Shown: positions 53,341 through 63,480, counted from the first letter of the stretch. The stretch is DNA of 64,000 bases from Roseovarius spongiae (GCF_003651245.1 NZ_RAPE01000001.1:496001-560000), one strand, 5' to 3'. Numbers and translations are program-made. Notes: generated by a model from the letters alone, not told the origin.

Positions 53341-53379
53341 TTTAAGATTTCCCGAAACTTCATTTCGGATTTTCTTAAA
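53341..53379. promoter_or_regulatory. 39-base imperfect palindrome abutting the DegT start
   Basis: Outer arms TTTAAGA (53341-53347) and TCTTAAA (53373-53379) and inner arms CCGAAA (53352-53357) and TTTCGG (53363-53368) surround the centre CTTCA. It begins three bases from the DegT start codon, so it covers the ribosome-binding region of that gene and sits in the gap divergent with gabT. Candidate operator or RNA hairpin. Confidence 0.5.
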
Positions 53380-53544
53380 CTACGCGTGCGAGGAACCAAA
53401 GGGAAAATTGTCGTCGCGACGTTTCGCGGTGGACCATTGCAGAGCCCGATAATCGCCCTTTTGCCCCCTTGCGAAACGTCCTAATGTCCGCGGATCGCAA
53501 ACGCGGGCGGCGTGGGGCCGCCCGAGCATCTGAAAGGACGCGAC

Positions 53545-54834
53545 ATGTTGAACGCAGACATCGCAAAGCGCCGCGAGGCTGCCATCAGCCAGGGCGTGGG
53601 CATGCAGACGCAGGTCTATGTCGACAAGGCCCTGAACTCCGAAGTCTGGGACGTTGAGGGCAACCGGTACATCGATTTCGCCGCCGGCATCGCGGTGGTG
53701 AACACCGGGCACTGCCACCCCAAGGTGATGGCCGCAGTCGCCGATCAGGCCGCGCGCTTTACCCACACCTGCCACCAGGTGCTGCCCTATGAGAATTACA
53801 TTCGCCTCGGCGAGCGCCTGAACGAGAAGGTGCCGGGCGATTTCGACAAGAAGACCGTCTTCGTCACGACCGGCGCCGAGGCCGTGGAAAACGCGATCAA
53901 GGTCGCGCGCATCGCCACCGGCCGCCCGGCGATCATCGCGTTCGGCGGCGCGTTCCACGGCCGCACCTTCATGGGGATGTCGCTGACCGGCAAGGTCGCC
54001 CCCTACAAGAAGGGCTTCGGCGCGATGATGCCCGACGTCTATCACGTGCCCTTCCCGGTGGAGCTGCACGGCACGAGCGTCGATGAGGCGATGGAAGGGC
54101 TGACCAAGCTGTTCAAGACCGATCTCGATCCCGATCGCGTCGCCGCGATCATCATCGAGCCGGTGCAGGGCGAGGGCGGCTTCTACCCGGCGCCCAAGGA
54201 ACTGATGGTCCAGCTGCGCAAGCTCTGCGACGACCACGGGATCGTCATGATCGCCGATGAGGTGCAGACAGGATTCGCGCGCACCGGCAACCTCTTCGCG
54301 ATGGAGGGCTACGGCGTGGCCGCCGACATCACGACGATGGCCAAGGGGCTGGCCGGCGGCCTGCCGCTGGCGGCGCTCACCGGCCGGGCCGAGCTCATGG
54401 ATGCGGCACACCCCGGCGGCCTGGGCGGCACCTATGGCGGCAACCCGCTGGGCATCGCGGCGGCCAACGCCGTGCTCGACGTGATCGAAGAGGAAGACCT
54501 CTGCGCACGCGCCAACGAATTGGGCTCGCGGCTGAAACAGCGGCTCGAATCGATCCGCGCGAACACGCCCGAGATGGTCGACGTGCGCGGCCCCGGCTTC
54601 ATGATCGCGGCCGAGTTGAACACCGCCGACGGCAAGGCGCCGAACCCGGACATGGCCAACGCCATCCGCGCCGAGGCGCTGAAGCGGGGGCTGATCCTGC
54701 TGACCTGCGGGGTTTACGGGAACGTCATCCGTTTCCTGGCGCCGATCACGGTGCAGGACGAGGTATTCGCCGAGGGGCTCGATATCCTCGAGGACTCGAT
54801 CGCCGCGGTACGCAAGCAGGCGAAAGCCGCCTGA
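53545..54834 (+). CDS. gabT: 4-aminobutyrate aminotransferase
   Basis: 429-residue class-III PLP aminotransferase that turns GABA and 2-oxoglutarate into succinate semialdehyde and glutamate. Motifs: NTGHCHPKV, VTTGAEAVENAIKVAR, AFHGRTFMGMSLTGK, IADEVQTGFARTG and the PLP lysine in TTMAKGLAGGLPL. The start at 53545 has AAAGGACG upstream; an ATG 33 bases earlier lacks one. No succinate-semialdehyde dehydrogenase gene is next to it. A perfect hairpin at 54841-54870 follows. Confidence 0.95.
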   Translation: MLNADIAKRREAAISQGVGMQTQVYVDKALNSEVWDVEGNRYIDFAAGIAVVNTGHCHPKVMAAVADQAARFTHTCHQVLPYENYIRLGERLNEKVPGDFDKKTVFVTTGAEAVENAIKVARIATGRPAIIAFGGAFHGRTFMGMSLTGKVAPYKKGFGAMMPDVYHVPFPVELHGTSVDEAMEGLTKLFKTDLDPDRVAAIIIEPVQGEGGFYPAPKELMVQLRKLCDDHGIVMIADEVQTGFARTGNLFAMEGYGVAADITTMAKGLAGGLPLAALTGRAELMDAAHPGGLGGTYGGNPLGIAAANAVLDVIEEEDLCARANELGSRLKQRLESIRANTPEMVDVRGPGFMIAAELNTADGKAPNPDMANAIRAEALKRGLILLTCGVYGNVIRFLAPITVQDEVFAEGLDILEDSIAAVRKQAKAA

Positions 54835-54840
54835 TCCAAA

Positions 54841-54870
54841 GGCCCGCGCCGGACACCCCCGGCGCGGGCC
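54841..54870 (+). terminator. Hairpin after gabT
   Basis: A perfect twelve-base stem GGCCCGCGCCGG / CCGGCGCGGGCC with loop ACACCC lies six bases after the gabT stop. There is no T-run, but it stands between convergent genes and probably ends transcription in both directions. Confidence 0.55.
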
Positions 54871-54925
54871 ACAAGCCTTCACCGAAGACTCTTGGCGAGA
54901 AAATTCGGGAAACTTTTCTCGGCGT

Positions 54926-56620
54926 TCAGTTCCGGCGATCGAGCAGCCTGCGCGCGATCACCTGCGCCTGGATTTCCGCCGCGCCCTCAAAGATGTTGAG
55001 GATGCGCGCGTCGCAGAGGATGCGGCTGATCTTGTATTCCAGTGCGAAACCGTTGCCGCCGTGGATCTGTAGCGCGTTGTCGGCGGCAGCCCACGCCACC
55101 CGCGCCCCCAGCAGCTTGGCCATCCCCGCCTCGAGATCGCAGCGCCGTCCCTCGTCCTTTTCCCAGGCCGAGAAATAGGTGAGCTGCCGCGCGATCATGA
55201 TCTCGACCGCCATCATGGCGAGCTTGCCCGACACGCGCGGGAAATCGATCAGCGGCTTGCCGAACTGCCTGCGATCCTGCGCATATTGCATCCCGACATC
55301 GAGCGCGCATTGCGCCACGCCCACGGCGCGGGCGGCGGTCTGGATGCGCGCGCTCTCGAACGTCTCCATCAACTGCTTGAAACCGCGGCCTTCCTCGCCG
55401 CCCAGCAGGTTCTCGCCCTTGACGTGGAAATTGTCGAAGGCAAGCTCGTATTCCTTCATCCCGCGATAGCCGAGCACCTCGATCTCGCCGCCCGACATGC
55501 CCTCGGTCGGGAAGGGCGCGTCATCCGTGCCCGGCGTCTTCTCGGCGAGGAACATCGACAGGCCGCGGTGGTCCGTGCTGTCAGGATCGGTGCGCGCCAG
55601 CAGCGTCATGACGTGGGTGCGCGCGGCGTGGGTGATCCAGGTCTTGTTGCCGGTGACGCGGTAGTCGTCGCCGTCCTTCACCGCGCGGGTGCGCAGGGCG
55701 CCGAGGTCCGAGCCGGTGTTGGGCTCGGTAAAGACCGCGGTGGGAAGGATCTCGGCGCTGGCGATGCGGGGCAGCCAATGCGCCTTCTGCTCGGGCGTGC
55801 CGCCGCAGAGGATGAGTTCGGCGGCGATCTCGCTCCGCGTGCCAAGGGAGCCGACGCCGATATAGCCGCGACTCAACTCCTCCGAGACCACAGCCATGGA
55901 CGCCTTGGAGAGACCCAGCCCGCCGTATTCTTGGGGGATGGTGAGGCCGAAGACGCCCATTTCGGCCAGTTCGTTGATGATCTCCATCGGGATCAGCTCA
56001 TCGCGAAGGTGCCAGTCATGGGCGTAGGGTTCGACCTTCTCGGCGGCGTAGCGGTGGAACTGGGCGCGGATCATCTCGAGCTCTTCGTCAAGACCGGTGC
56101 GCCCGACCGTGACCTCGGCCGCGCGTTCCTGCATGAGCACGACGAGCCGGGTGCGCGCGGCCTGGCTGTTGCCGCGCGCGATAAGCGTCGCCGCCGCGCC
56201 CGTTTGCAGCCCATCGAGCGCGTCGGCGCCAAGCCCGAGATCGGCGGGGCGGACGAATTCGCCCTGGTTCATCGGGATGCCGCCCGCGATCTGCGCGAGG
56301 TATTCGCCGAACGCGATCTGGTGGATCAGCGCCTCGACCTCGCCGAAGGTTCCGTCCGCCTGGAGGCGTCCGGACCAGGCCTGCATCTGACGCAGCGATT
56401 CGACATAGGTGGCAAGCCAGGCAAGCCCGTGCGCCGCGTCCTGGTGCGCCTCGATAGCCGCGCCGGACACCCGGTCTCCGTCGCTGACCATGTCGCGCAC
56501 GCTGGCCCTGGCCGCCTCGAGCACGCCCTCCGCGGCCGGCAGCGCCGCCGCCGTCAACGCGGTGAGATCGTCCAGAAGCGGGGAGTCGGGGGTCATCGGG
56601 TCCTGTCCGTCATGTGCCAT
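54926..56620 (-). CDS. mcd: Acyl-CoA dehydrogenase, probable (2S)-methylsuccinyl-CoA dehydrogenase
   Basis: 564-residue FAD-dependent acyl-CoA dehydrogenase with an N-terminal extension of about 170 residues before the normal core, the hallmark of methylsuccinyl-CoA dehydrogenase of the ethylmalonyl-CoA pathway. Extension segments AHQDAAHGLAWLATYVESLRQM and FGEYLAQIAGGIPMNQGEF fit that family as I remember it. The core carries LTIPQEYGGLGLS, TEPNTGSDLGALRTR, GYRGMKEYELAFDN and the C-terminal QIHGGNGFALEYKISRILCD. AAAGGACG is well placed before the ATG. The alternative is an unspecified acyl-CoA dehydrogenase with the same extension. Confidence 0.8.
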   Translation of the reverse strand: MAHDGQDPMTPDSPLLDDLTALTAAALPAAEGVLEAARASVRDMVSDGDRVSGAAIEAHQDAAHGLAWLATYVESLRQMQAWSGRLQADGTFGEVEALIHQIAFGEYLAQIAGGIPMNQGEFVRPADLGLGADALDGLQTGAAATLIARGNSQAARTRLVVLMQERAAEVTVGRTGLDEELEMIRAQFHRYAAEKVEPYAHDWHLRDELIPMEIINELAEMGVFGLTIPQEYGGLGLSKASMAVVSEELSRGYIGVGSLGTRSEIAAELILCGGTPEQKAHWLPRIASAEILPTAVFTEPNTGSDLGALRTRAVKDGDDYRVTGNKTWITHAARTHVMTLLARTDPDSTDHRGLSMFLAEKTPGTDDAPFPTEGMSGGEIEVLGYRGMKEYELAFDNFHVKGENLLGGEEGRGFKQLMETFESARIQTAARAVGVAQCALDVGMQYAQDRRQFGKPLIDFPRVSGKLAMMAVEIMIARQLTYFSAWEKDEGRRCDLEAGMAKLLGARVAWAAADNALQIHGGNGFALEYKISRILCDARILNIFEGAAEIQAQVIARRLLDRRN

Positions 56621-56764
56621 TGATCACGTCCTTTCAAACCTGCGGTTCGTCCTACCCACTTTGCAGGTGCAGCACAACAATTTAACCCGTGACGCGGCAA
56701 TCCCGTTCTATTGTTGCGCACGATTCCTGCGGTGCCGCCCGCAGGTAGCTGCTAGGGCTGGGGC

Positions 56765-57544
56765 ATGGAGATCATGACCGCACCCGATTCCGCCCTGCTC
56801 TGGGGTTTCGCCGTCTGCGTCACGCTGCTTGCCGGGGTGATCAAGGGGGTGGTGGGCTTTGCCCTGCCGATGGTGATGATCTCGGGGCTGAGCTCGGTCA
56901 TGCCGCCTGAACTGGCGCTGGCGGCGATGATGATCCCGACGGTGCTCGCCAACCTCATGCAGGCCTTGCGGCAGGGGCCGAGGGCCGCTTGGGAGACGAT
57001 CCGCCGGTTCTGGATATTCCTGGTCAGCGGCGGCGTCGCGCTGGTCGCCACGGCGCAGCTTGTTCCGATGCTGCCGTCCGACGTTCTCTACCTGCTGATC
57101 GGCCTGCCGGTCACGCTCTATGCCGGGGCGACGCTGGCGGGCCGCGCGCTGCGCCTGCCGCCCGATCCGGGGGCGCGCACGATGACCGCGATCGGCGCGC
57201 TGACCGGAGCGATGGGCGGGGTGACCGGCGTGCTGGGGCCGCCCACGGTGGCGATGCTGACGGCGCAGGGCACGGAAAAACGCGACCAGGTCCGCATCCA
57301 GGGGGTGATCTACGGGCTGGGGGCGCTCACGTTCCTTTTTGCGCATGTCGGATCGGGGGTGCTGCGCGTCGAGACGCTGCCGCTGTCGCTGGCGTTGGTT
57401 CCGCCCGCTCTCATCGGGATCTGGCTGGGATTCCGCATCCAGGATCGCATCGACCAGGCGGTTTTCCGGCGCGCCACTTTGCTCGTGCTGCTGGTCGCGG
57501 GGGTCAACCTGCTGCGGCGCGCGCTGGTGGTGATGCAGCCCTGA
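56765..57544 (+). CDS. TauE/SafE-family sulfite/anion exporter
   Basis: 259-residue membrane protein with about eight helices and two TauE repeats: LLAGVIKGVVGFALPMVMI near the N-terminus and GALTGAMGGVTGVLGPPTVAML in the middle. Family members export sulfite, sulfoacetate or similar anions. A role in sulfite export after sulfonate cleavage would fit the hpsN-cuyA operon (30582-33583), but it is 23 kb away, so this is only a possibility. It stands alone upstream of ihfB. Confidence 0.88.
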   Translation: MEIMTAPDSALLWGFAVCVTLLAGVIKGVVGFALPMVMISGLSSVMPPELALAAMMIPTVLANLMQALRQGPRAAWETIRRFWIFLVSGGVALVATAQLVPMLPSDVLYLLIGLPVTLYAGATLAGRALRLPPDPGARTMTAIGALTGAMGGVTGVLGPPTVAMLTAQGTEKRDQVRIQGVIYGLGALTFLFAHVGSGVLRVETLPLSLALVPPALIGIWLGFRIQDRIDQAVFRRATLLVLLVAGVNLLRRALVVMQP

Positions 57545-57783
57545 GCGCCATGTCGCAAGACACTCCGAATCATCGCTGGCGGCATGGCGGCGCGGCGCGC
57601 GCGGGCGCCGTATCCTGCGTCTCGGGCGCAAGGATTCGCCCCCGCTGAGTGTCGCTGGCGGCGAATATGGGCCGAAAACGACATTTGGTTGCCGGCTTTC
57701 CATTTTCGTTTTGCAAGATTGTATCTATAGTCGCCCCTGTGCTGCCTGCACCAATAACGGAAACGACCGGGGGGACTTGTTCG

Positions 57784-58065
57784 ATGATCCGATCCGAACT
57801 CATCCAGAAGATTGCCGACGAGAATCCACACCTCTATCAGCGTGATGTCGAGCGGATCGTGAACACCATCTTTAACGAGATCACGGATGCGATGGCGAAC
57901 GGCAACCGGGTGGAGCTTCGCGGCTTCGGGGCGTTCTCGGTCAAGAAACGGGATGCGCGCACCGGGCGGAACCCGCGCACCGGCGAATCGGTTTACGTCG
58001 AGGAGAAGCACGTGCCATTCTTCAAGACCGGCAAGCTGCTCCGGGATCGGCTGAACGGGAAATAA
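57784..58065 (+). CDS. ihfB: Integration host factor beta subunit
   Basis: 93-residue DNA-bending protein. [20 protein letters not shown] at the start and the beta-arm signature [20 protein letters not shown] are diagnostic, with the Arg-Pro region that intercalates DNA. The start ATG at 57784 gives the normal length; longer upstream extensions do not fit the family. The gap upstream is AT-rich (57690-57735) and should hold the promoter. lapA follows after three bases. Confidence 0.97.
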   Translation: MIRSELIQKIADENPHLYQRDVERIVNTIFNEITDAMANGNRVELRGFGAFSVKKRDARTGRNPRTGESVYVEEKHVPFFKTGKLLRDRLNGK

Positions 58066-58068
58066 CTC

Positions 58069-58419
58069 ATGCGTTACATTCGCTATGCCTGCATCGCCAT
58101 CTTCGCCGTGGCGCTGATCCTCATCGCGCTCGCCAATCGCGAGTTCGTGACGGTCGAGGTTCTCCCCGGCGAGATCGCGCGCCTGGCGGCGATGACGCCG
58201 GCCTATGAGGTGCCGCTGTTCGTGGTGATGTTCGGCGGGGTGCTGGCGGGGCTGGTCCTGGGGTTCATCTGGGAATGGATCCGCGAGGCCGGCGAACGCG
58301 CAGCCGCCGCGAAACAGGCCCGCGAGATCCAGCGCCTGCGCGCCGAGGTCAAACGCCTGCGCGGCGAAAAGCACAAGGGCAAGGACGAGGTGCTCGCCAT
58401 CCTCGAAGAGGCCAGCTGA
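58069..58419 (+). CDS. lapA: LapA-domain membrane protein
   Basis: 116-residue protein with two N-terminal membrane helices ([20 protein letters not shown] and [20 protein letters not shown]) and a C-terminal Lys/Glu/Arg-rich helix ([19 protein letters not shown]). It fits the LapA (DUF1049) family, which helps regulate lipopolysaccharide synthesis in Escherichia coli. The ihfB-lapA-trpF order is one I recall from related genomes. Confidence 0.88.
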   Translation: MRYIRYACIAIFAVALILIALANREFVTVEVLPGEIARLAAMTPAYEVPLFVVMFGGVLAGLVLGFIWEWIREAGERAAAAKQAREIQRLRAEVKRLRGEKHKGKDEVLAILEEAS

Positions 58420-58427
58420 GCGTCTCC

Positions 58428-59075
58428 ATGCCCGAGGATATCCGGATCAAGATGTGCGGGCTCACCCGCCCGAACGACATTGCCGACGCGGTCCGCGCCG
58501 GCGCGGGCTATGTCGGGTTCAACTTCTTCGCGCGCTCGCCCCGCTACATAGCGCCCGAGATCGCCCGCGCGCTTGCGCTCGAGACGCCCGAAGGGGTCGC
58601 CAAGGTGTCGCTGACGGTGGACGCCGACGATGCCGCGCTCGACGCGCTGACCGCTGTCGTGCCGCTTGACATGCTGCAACTGCACGGTTCCGAAAGCCCC
58701 GAACGGGTGGCGGCGATCAAGGCGCGCTACGGCCTGCCCGTGATGAAGGTGATCGGCATCTCGGACACAGCCGACCTTGCGCTGATCGACGCCTACGCGC
58801 TGGTTGCCGATCAACTGCTGGTCGACGCGAAGCCGCCCAAGGGCGCGGACCGTCCCGGCGGCAACGCCACCGCCTTCGACTGGGGGCTGATCGCTGGCCG
58901 CCGCTGGTCGGTGCCCTGGATGCTCGCCGGGGGGCTTACGCCCGCAAACGTGGCCGAGGCGATCCGCGCCACCGGGGCGCGCCAGCTCGACGTCGCCTCG
59001 GGAATCGAGAGCGCGCCGGGCGTCAAGGATGCGGCGCTCATGCAGGAGTTCGCAGGGGCGGCCCGGGGGGCCTGA
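58428..59075 (+). CDS. trpF: Phosphoribosylanthranilate isomerase
   Basis: 215-residue TIM-barrel enzyme of tryptophan synthesis, opening N-(5-phosphoribosyl)anthranilate to the carboxyphenylaminodeoxyribulose form. Seen: [16 protein letters not shown] (catalytic Cys), [27 protein letters not shown], the catalytic Asp region [11 protein letters not shown] and [12 protein letters not shown]. It begins eight bases after lapA. The partner trpB is downstream, separated by a methyltransferase gene. Confidence 0.96.
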   Translation: MPEDIRIKMCGLTRPNDIADAVRAGAGYVGFNFFARSPRYIAPEIARALALETPEGVAKVSLTVDADDAALDALTAVVPLDMLQLHGSESPERVAAIKARYGLPVMKVIGISDTADLALIDAYALVADQLLVDAKPPKGADRPGGNATAFDWGLIAGRRWSVPWMLAGGLTPANVAEAIRATGARQLDVASGIESAPGVKDAALMQEFAGAARGA

Positions 59076-59135
59076 CCCGGGCGCGGCGCCTGCCGGCCTC
59101 GCAAGCGTTGACATTGCGCCCGTGTCTTTGCTCAG

Positions 59136-59774
59136 ATGCCCCGCATGACCCAGAAGACCGAAGACCTCGACGCCGTCTATGGCGCGACCTCGCCCGAGGC
59201 GGCGCGCAAGCTCTACGATGACTGGTCCGGCTCCTACGACGCGGAGAACCTGGCCAAGGGTTTCTGGCTGCCGATCGTCGCCGCCGGGTTCTTCGCGCGG
59301 CACATGGGACGGACCGAGGGGCCGCTGCTTGACGCAGGCTGCGGCACCGGCCTTGTCGGGCAGTCGCTGGCGCTGATGGGCTATGGGCCGATCACCGGCT
59401 CGGACCTGTCCGATGACATGATGGAGATCGCCGCGCGAACCGGCGCCTATGCCGGGTTTCAACGGGCCGACATGGGCGCGGGCCTGCCCTTTGACGATGC
59501 GGCCTTCGCGGGCTTCACCTGCATCGGCGCCTTCGGGCCGGGCCACGCTCCGCCGCAGAGCCTCGAGCACCTTGCGCGGGCGCTTCGGCCCGGCGGGATC
59601 GGCGTCTTCAACGTGGTCGAGGCCACGCACGAGGAACAGGGGTTTCCGGCGGTTATCGCCGCGCTGGAAGAGGCTGACGTCTGGCGCGTGGCGGAACGCA
59701 GCCGCGCCTTTCGCGCCTATCTGCTCAAGGAGCCGGAACTGCTGGTGCGGATGTTCGCGGTCGAGCGGCTCTGA
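59136..59774 (+). CDS. Class I SAM-dependent methyltransferase
   Basis: 212-residue methyltransferase. It begins with [30 protein letters not shown], and the SAM-binding loop is [20 protein letters not shown] (motif I), with later motif [20 protein letters not shown]. The acceptor is unknown. It sits between trpF and trpB, which is not a standard position for a methyltransferase, so it may be an insertion. An ATG at 59145 is an alternative start. Confidence 0.85.
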   Translation: MPRMTQKTEDLDAVYGATSPEAARKLYDDWSGSYDAENLAKGFWLPIVAAGFFARHMGRTEGPLLDAGCGTGLVGQSLALMGYGPITGSDLSDDMMEIAARTGAYAGFQRADMGAGLPFDDAAFAGFTCIGAFGPGHAPPQSLEHLARALRPGGIGVFNVVEATHEEQGFPAVIAALEEADVWRVAERSRAFRAYLLKEPELLVRMFAVERL

Positions 59775-59869
59775 GCCGCGCGAAATGGGGGTCGGGCGCG
59801 GCTTTGGGCTGGCAAAGCGGCGGTATGTCCAATATTCACCGGGAAACCACGATTGCCAGGGCGAACGCG

Positions 59870-61099
59870 ATGACCGATCTCTTCAACAGCTTCATGACCG
59901 GCCCCGACGAAAAGGGCCGCTTCGGCGATTTTGGCGGACGGTTCGTTTCCGAGACGCTGATGCCGCTCATCCTCGAGCTGGAAAAGCAATACGAGCACGC
60001 CAAGACCGACGACAGCTTCTGGGCCGAGATGCACGACCTCTGGACCCATTACGTCGGCCGCCCCAGCCCGCTCTACTTCGCCGAGCGGTTGACCAATCAT
60101 CTGGGCGGGGCGAAAATCTACCTCAAGCGGGACGAGCTCAACCACACCGGCGCGCACAAGATCAACAACGTGCTGGGCCAGATCATCCTTGCGCGGCGGA
60201 TGGGCAAGGATCGCATCATCGCCGAGACGGGCGCGGGTCAGCACGGGGTCGCCACCGCGACCGTCTGCGCCAAGTTCGGGCTGAAATGCGTGGTCTACAT
60301 GGGCGCGCATGACGTGGAGCGGCAGAAGCCCAACGTTTTCCGCATGCGCCTGCTGGGGGCCGAGGTCGTGCCGGTGACTTCCGGGCGCGGCACGCTCAAG
60401 GACGCGATGAACGACGCGCTGCGCGACTGGGTGACGAACGTGCGCGATACCTTCTACTGCATCGGAACCGTCGCCGGCCCGCATCCATATCCAGCGATGG
60501 TGCGCGACTTCCAGGCGATCATCGGCAACGAGGCCAAGGAGCAGATGCAGAAGGCGGAAGGCCGTTTGCCCGACACGCTGGTCGCCGCCATCGGCGGCGG
60601 ATCGAACGCGATGGGCCTCTTCTTCCCATTCCTCGACGACAAGGACGTGAACATTATCGGGGTCGAGGCGGGGGGCCGCGGCGTGAACGAGAAGATGGAG
60701 CATTGCGCGTCATTGACAGGCGGCCGCCCCGGCGTTCTGCACGGCAACCGCACCTATCTGTTGCAGGACGATGACGGGCAGATCCTCGAGGGCTATTCGA
60801 TCTCCGCCGGGCTCGATTATCCCGGCATCGGCCCCGAACATTCCTGGCTGCACGATATCGGCCGCGCAAAATACGTGTCGATCACCGACAAGGAGGCGCT
60901 GGAGGCGTTCCAGCTCTGCTGTGCGCAGGAGGGGATCATCCCCGCGCTCGAACCCTGCCACGCGCTTGCCCACGTGATGAAGATCGCGCCGGAGCTGCCG
61001 AAGGATCACCTGATCTGCATGAACATGTGCGGCCGCGGCGACAAGGACATCTTCACCGTCGCGCGCCATCTCGGCTTCGACATGGACGAGGCCGACTGA
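59870..61099 (+). CDS. trpB: Tryptophan synthase beta chain
   Basis: 409-residue PLP enzyme joining indole and serine. [20 protein letters not shown] opens the protein; PLP lysine motif [13 protein letters not shown]; loop [22 protein letters not shown] binds the phosphate; and C-terminal [14 protein letters not shown] is typical. The start at 59870 (MTDLFNSF) is preferred because it begins the conserved region and has AGGGCGA upstream; an in-frame TTG 66 bases earlier is unlikely. A strong terminator follows. Confidence 0.97.
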   Translation: MTDLFNSFMTGPDEKGRFGDFGGRFVSETLMPLILELEKQYEHAKTDDSFWAEMHDLWTHYVGRPSPLYFAERLTNHLGGAKIYLKRDELNHTGAHKINNVLGQIILARRMGKDRIIAETGAGQHGVATATVCAKFGLKCVVYMGAHDVERQKPNVFRMRLLGAEVVPVTSGRGTLKDAMNDALRDWVTNVRDTFYCIGTVAGPHPYPAMVRDFQAIIGNEAKEQMQKAEGRLPDTLVAAIGGGSNAMGLFFPFLDDKDVNIIGVEAGGRGVNEKMEHCASLTGGRPGVLHGNRTYLLQDDDGQILEGYSISAGLDYPGIGPEHSWLHDIGRAKYVSITDKEALEAFQLCCAQEGIIPALEPCHALAHVMKIAPELPKDHLICMNMCGRGDKDIFTVARHLGFDMDEAD

Positions 61100-61108
61100 A
61101 CCAAAGGC

Positions 61109-61144
61109 AAAAGCCCGGCCCGGTGTCCCCGGAGCCGGGCTTTT
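61109..61144 (+). terminator. Intrinsic terminator of trpB
   Basis: A perfect eleven-base stem AAAAGCCCGGC / GCCGGGCTTTT with a 14-base loop stands ten bases after the trpB stop. It is A-rich upstream and T-rich downstream, so it may work on both strands. Confidence 0.75.
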
Positions 61145-61189
61145 CCCGGTAAATTACCCAGATCCAGCCGCTGGCGGCGCGTCCGGCGT

Positions 61190-61420
61190 TCAGCCGTAGA
61201 AATGCCCCGAGAAGACGCGCATCTGGATGTCCTCGCGGCGGATGCCGCGGGCGGCCAGATCGGCGTCGCTCAGCGATTGCAGGTGGTTGATCTGACGGCG
61301 CGCGGCCTCGGCCCTTGCGTCGCCGGGGCGCATCATCGCGTGGCCGATCGTCGCCAGCGCGGCGTGGATCATGCGCATGAGGTTGAACGACCTCGGTGAT
61401 TTGGTCGTGCTGTAAGCCAT
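61190..61420 (-). CDS. DUF1127 domain protein
   Basis: 76-residue protein with a C-terminal DUF1127 motif: QINHLQSLSDADLAARGIRREDI, Arg-rich as in this family. Short DUF1127 proteins are abundant in alphaproteobacteria and affect RNA turnover and phosphate or carbon metabolism in Agrobacterium. The start ATG at 61420 gives a natural N-terminus (AYSTTKSPRSFNLM). It is monocistronic between the trpB terminator and the hbd gene. Confidence 0.85.
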   Translation of the reverse strand: MAYSTTKSPRSFNLMRMIHAALATIGHAMMRPGDARAEAARRQINHLQSLSDADLAARGIRREDIQMRVFSGHFYG

Positions 61421-61533
61421 GGTGGATTATCCTTGCGGTGCTTTCTCTGTTCGCTTGGCGCCTATCTACGCCCTCGCGCCGTGAATGCCAGCCCCGCCGG
61501 GACAATCCCGTCATGCGCGCCGCGCATGCCCCG

Positions 61534-62409
61534 CTACCGCGTCGGCGTCGGCGTCTCGCCCCGGTAATCGTAAAAGCCCCGGCCCGTCTTGCGGCCAAGC
61601 CAGCCAGCCTCGACATATTTCGTCAGAAGCGGACAGGGCCGGTATTTCGTGTCCGCCAGCCCGTCATGCAGCACGTTCATGATCGCAAGACAGGTGTCGA
61701 GCCCGATGAAATCCGCCAGTTCCAGCGGCCCCATCGGGTGGTTCGCCCCGAGTTTCATCGACTGGTCGATGGACTTCACGTTGCCCACGCCTTCATAGAG
61801 CGTATAGACCGCCTCGTTGATCATCGGCATCAGGATGCGGTTGACGATGAAGCCGGGGAAGTCCTCGGCCGAGGCGGCCGTCTTGCCGAGGCGCTCGACC
61901 ACGCCGAGGCAGGCGTCGTAGGTGGCCCTGTCGGTGGCGATGCCGCGGATCAGCTCAACGAGCTGCATCACCGGCACCGGGTTCATGAAGTGGAAGCCCA
62001 TGAACCGCTCGGGCCGGTCGGTGCGGCTCGCCAGCCGGGTGATGGAGATCGACGACGTGTTGGAGGTCAGGATCGTCTCGGGCTTGAGCGCGGGCATCAG
62101 GTCCTCGAAGATCGCCTGCTTCACCGTCTCGCGCTCGGTCGCGGCCTCGATGATCAGGTCGGTGCGTCCGAGATCGGTGAGCGTGAGCGTGGTGCCGATC
62201 CGCGCCAGCGCGTCGTCCATGTCGGCCTGGGCGATCTTGTCGCGGCTGACCTGGCGCTCCATGTTGCGCCGCATCACCTCCATCGCGTCGTCGAGCGCCT
62301 GCTGGCTGACATCGGTCAACAGCACCTCATAACCCGCCAGCGCCATCACATGCGCAATCCCGTTGCCCATCTGGCCCGCGCCCACGACGCCGATCGCCTC
62401 AATATTCAT
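61534..62409 (-). CDS. hbd: 3-hydroxybutyryl-CoA dehydrogenase
   Basis: 291-residue NAD(P)-dependent dehydrogenase interconverting (S)-3-hydroxybutyryl-CoA and acetoacetyl-CoA. Rossmann motif [15 protein letters not shown], catalytic segment [36 protein letters not shown] and the C-terminal [18 protein letters not shown] are all present. The start at 62409 gives the usual N-terminus ([10 protein letters not shown]). In relatives it usually follows etfBA directly; here a plus-strand gene stands between them. Confidence 0.95.
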   Translation of the reverse strand: MNIEAIGVVGAGQMGNGIAHVMALAGYEVLLTDVSQQALDDAMEVMRRNMERQVSRDKIAQADMDDALARIGTTLTLTDLGRTDLIIEAATERETVKQAIFEDLMPALKPETILTSNTSSISITRLASRTDRPERFMGFHFMNPVPVMQLVELIRGIATDRATYDACLGVVERLGKTAASAEDFPGFIVNRILMPMINEAVYTLYEGVGNVKSIDQSMKLGANHPMGPLELADFIGLDTCLAIMNVLHDGLADTKYRPCPLLTKYVEAGWLGRKTGRGFYDYRGETPTPTR

Positions 62410-62567
62410 TTCCGCGCCTCGCATGTTTCTTCCGCGCTGACTTTAGGCGTCCGCCACGGGGCGCCGCAAGGGGCGGGGACCCCTAAACATCGCATCGAAT
62501 GCGCCCTTTAGCCATTTCTCAACGCCTCCGTGTGATTCTCGGTTCCGGGTGAATAACGGTGGGTATA

Positions 62568-63404
62568 ATGGCTTATGAAAAACTGGGGACTCTTTCCCTC
62601 GATTACATGCCGTGCCGCTACGGCGCGTCGAAACTTCTCTTTCGCGGGCCGCGCGCGCGACTGGACGGACGCTACGCCGCCTTTCTTGGCGGAACCGAGA
62701 CATACGGTAAATTCATTGCAGAGCCGTTTCCGGCGCTGATCGCCGCGCGCACCGGGGCGGAGTGCGTGAACCTCGGCTGGACCAACGCGGGCGTCGACGT
62801 GTTCCTGCACGACCCCGAAGTGATGCGGATCGCCGCGCGCGCGCAGATGGCCGTGATCCAGGCGCTGCCCGCGCAGAACATGGCGAACCGTTTCTACAGC
62901 GTGCATCCGCGCCGCAACGACCGCTTCATCGCGCCGTCCACGAAACTGCGCGACATTTTCCCCGAGGTTGATTTCACCGAATTCCATTTCACGCGGCACA
63001 TGCTGCACCGATTGCGCGCGGTCTGCGAAGAGCGCTTCGCGCTCGTCCAAGGGGAGTTGCAGACCGCTTGGGTGGCGCGGATGAGGCTGCTGATCCACAG
63101 GATCGACGCGCCCGTGGTGGTGCTCTGGATGTCCGCGCATGATCCCGGCGCGGTGGCGGACGGGCCCTACCTGTCGCAGGATCCGGCCTTCGTCACGCGC
63201 CCGATGCTCGACGCGCTCCGCCCTTCGGTGAGGGCCATCGTGGAGGCGACGGCGAGCGCCGCGGCGCAGGAACAGGGCACGCAAGGCATGATCTTTTCCG
63301 AGTTCGAGGCCACCGCCGCCGCCGAAACCCTCGGCCCGGCGGCCCACCGGGAGGCGGCGGCGGCGCTTGCTCCGCTTGTCTCGCGGTTGATGGACGCGGA
63401 CTGA
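62568..63404 (+). CDS. Conserved Rhodobacteraceae protein, DUF6473-like
   Basis: 278-residue protein starting [19 protein letters not shown] with [18 protein letters not shown] and [15 protein letters not shown], which fits the DUF6473 family by my recall. The GGTETYGKF and NxGxxNAGVD elements resemble parts of SGNH-like hydrolases, but no catalytic triad can be traced with confidence. No signal peptide. The start ATG at 62568 is preferred over a GTG nine bases earlier. It stands on the opposite strand between etfA and hbd, with a hairpin behind it. Confidence 0.65.
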   Translation: MAYEKLGTLSLDYMPCRYGASKLLFRGPRARLDGRYAAFLGGTETYGKFIAEPFPALIAARTGAECVNLGWTNAGVDVFLHDPEVMRIAARAQMAVIQALPAQNMANRFYSVHPRRNDRFIAPSTKLRDIFPEVDFTEFHFTRHMLHRLRAVCEERFALVQGELQTAWVARMRLLIHRIDAPVVVLWMSAHDPGAVADGPYLSQDPAFVTRPMLDALRPSVRAIVEATASAAAQEQGTQGMIFSEFEATAAAETLGPAAHREAAAALAPLVSRLMDAD

Positions 63405-63411
63405 AAACGAA

Positions 63412-63439
63412 GAAGGCCCGCCGGTTGGGGCGGGCCTTC
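63412..63439. terminator. Bidirectional hairpin between DUF6473-like gene and etfA
   Basis: A perfect eleven-base stem GAAGGCCCGCC / GGCGGGCCTTC with a six-base loop lies between two convergent genes. No T-run; position suggests it ends transcripts from both sides. Confidence 0.6.
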
Positions 63440-63480
63440 GCGTAACGCGTCGCAGGGCGGGGTTTCGCCCCACCACGCGC

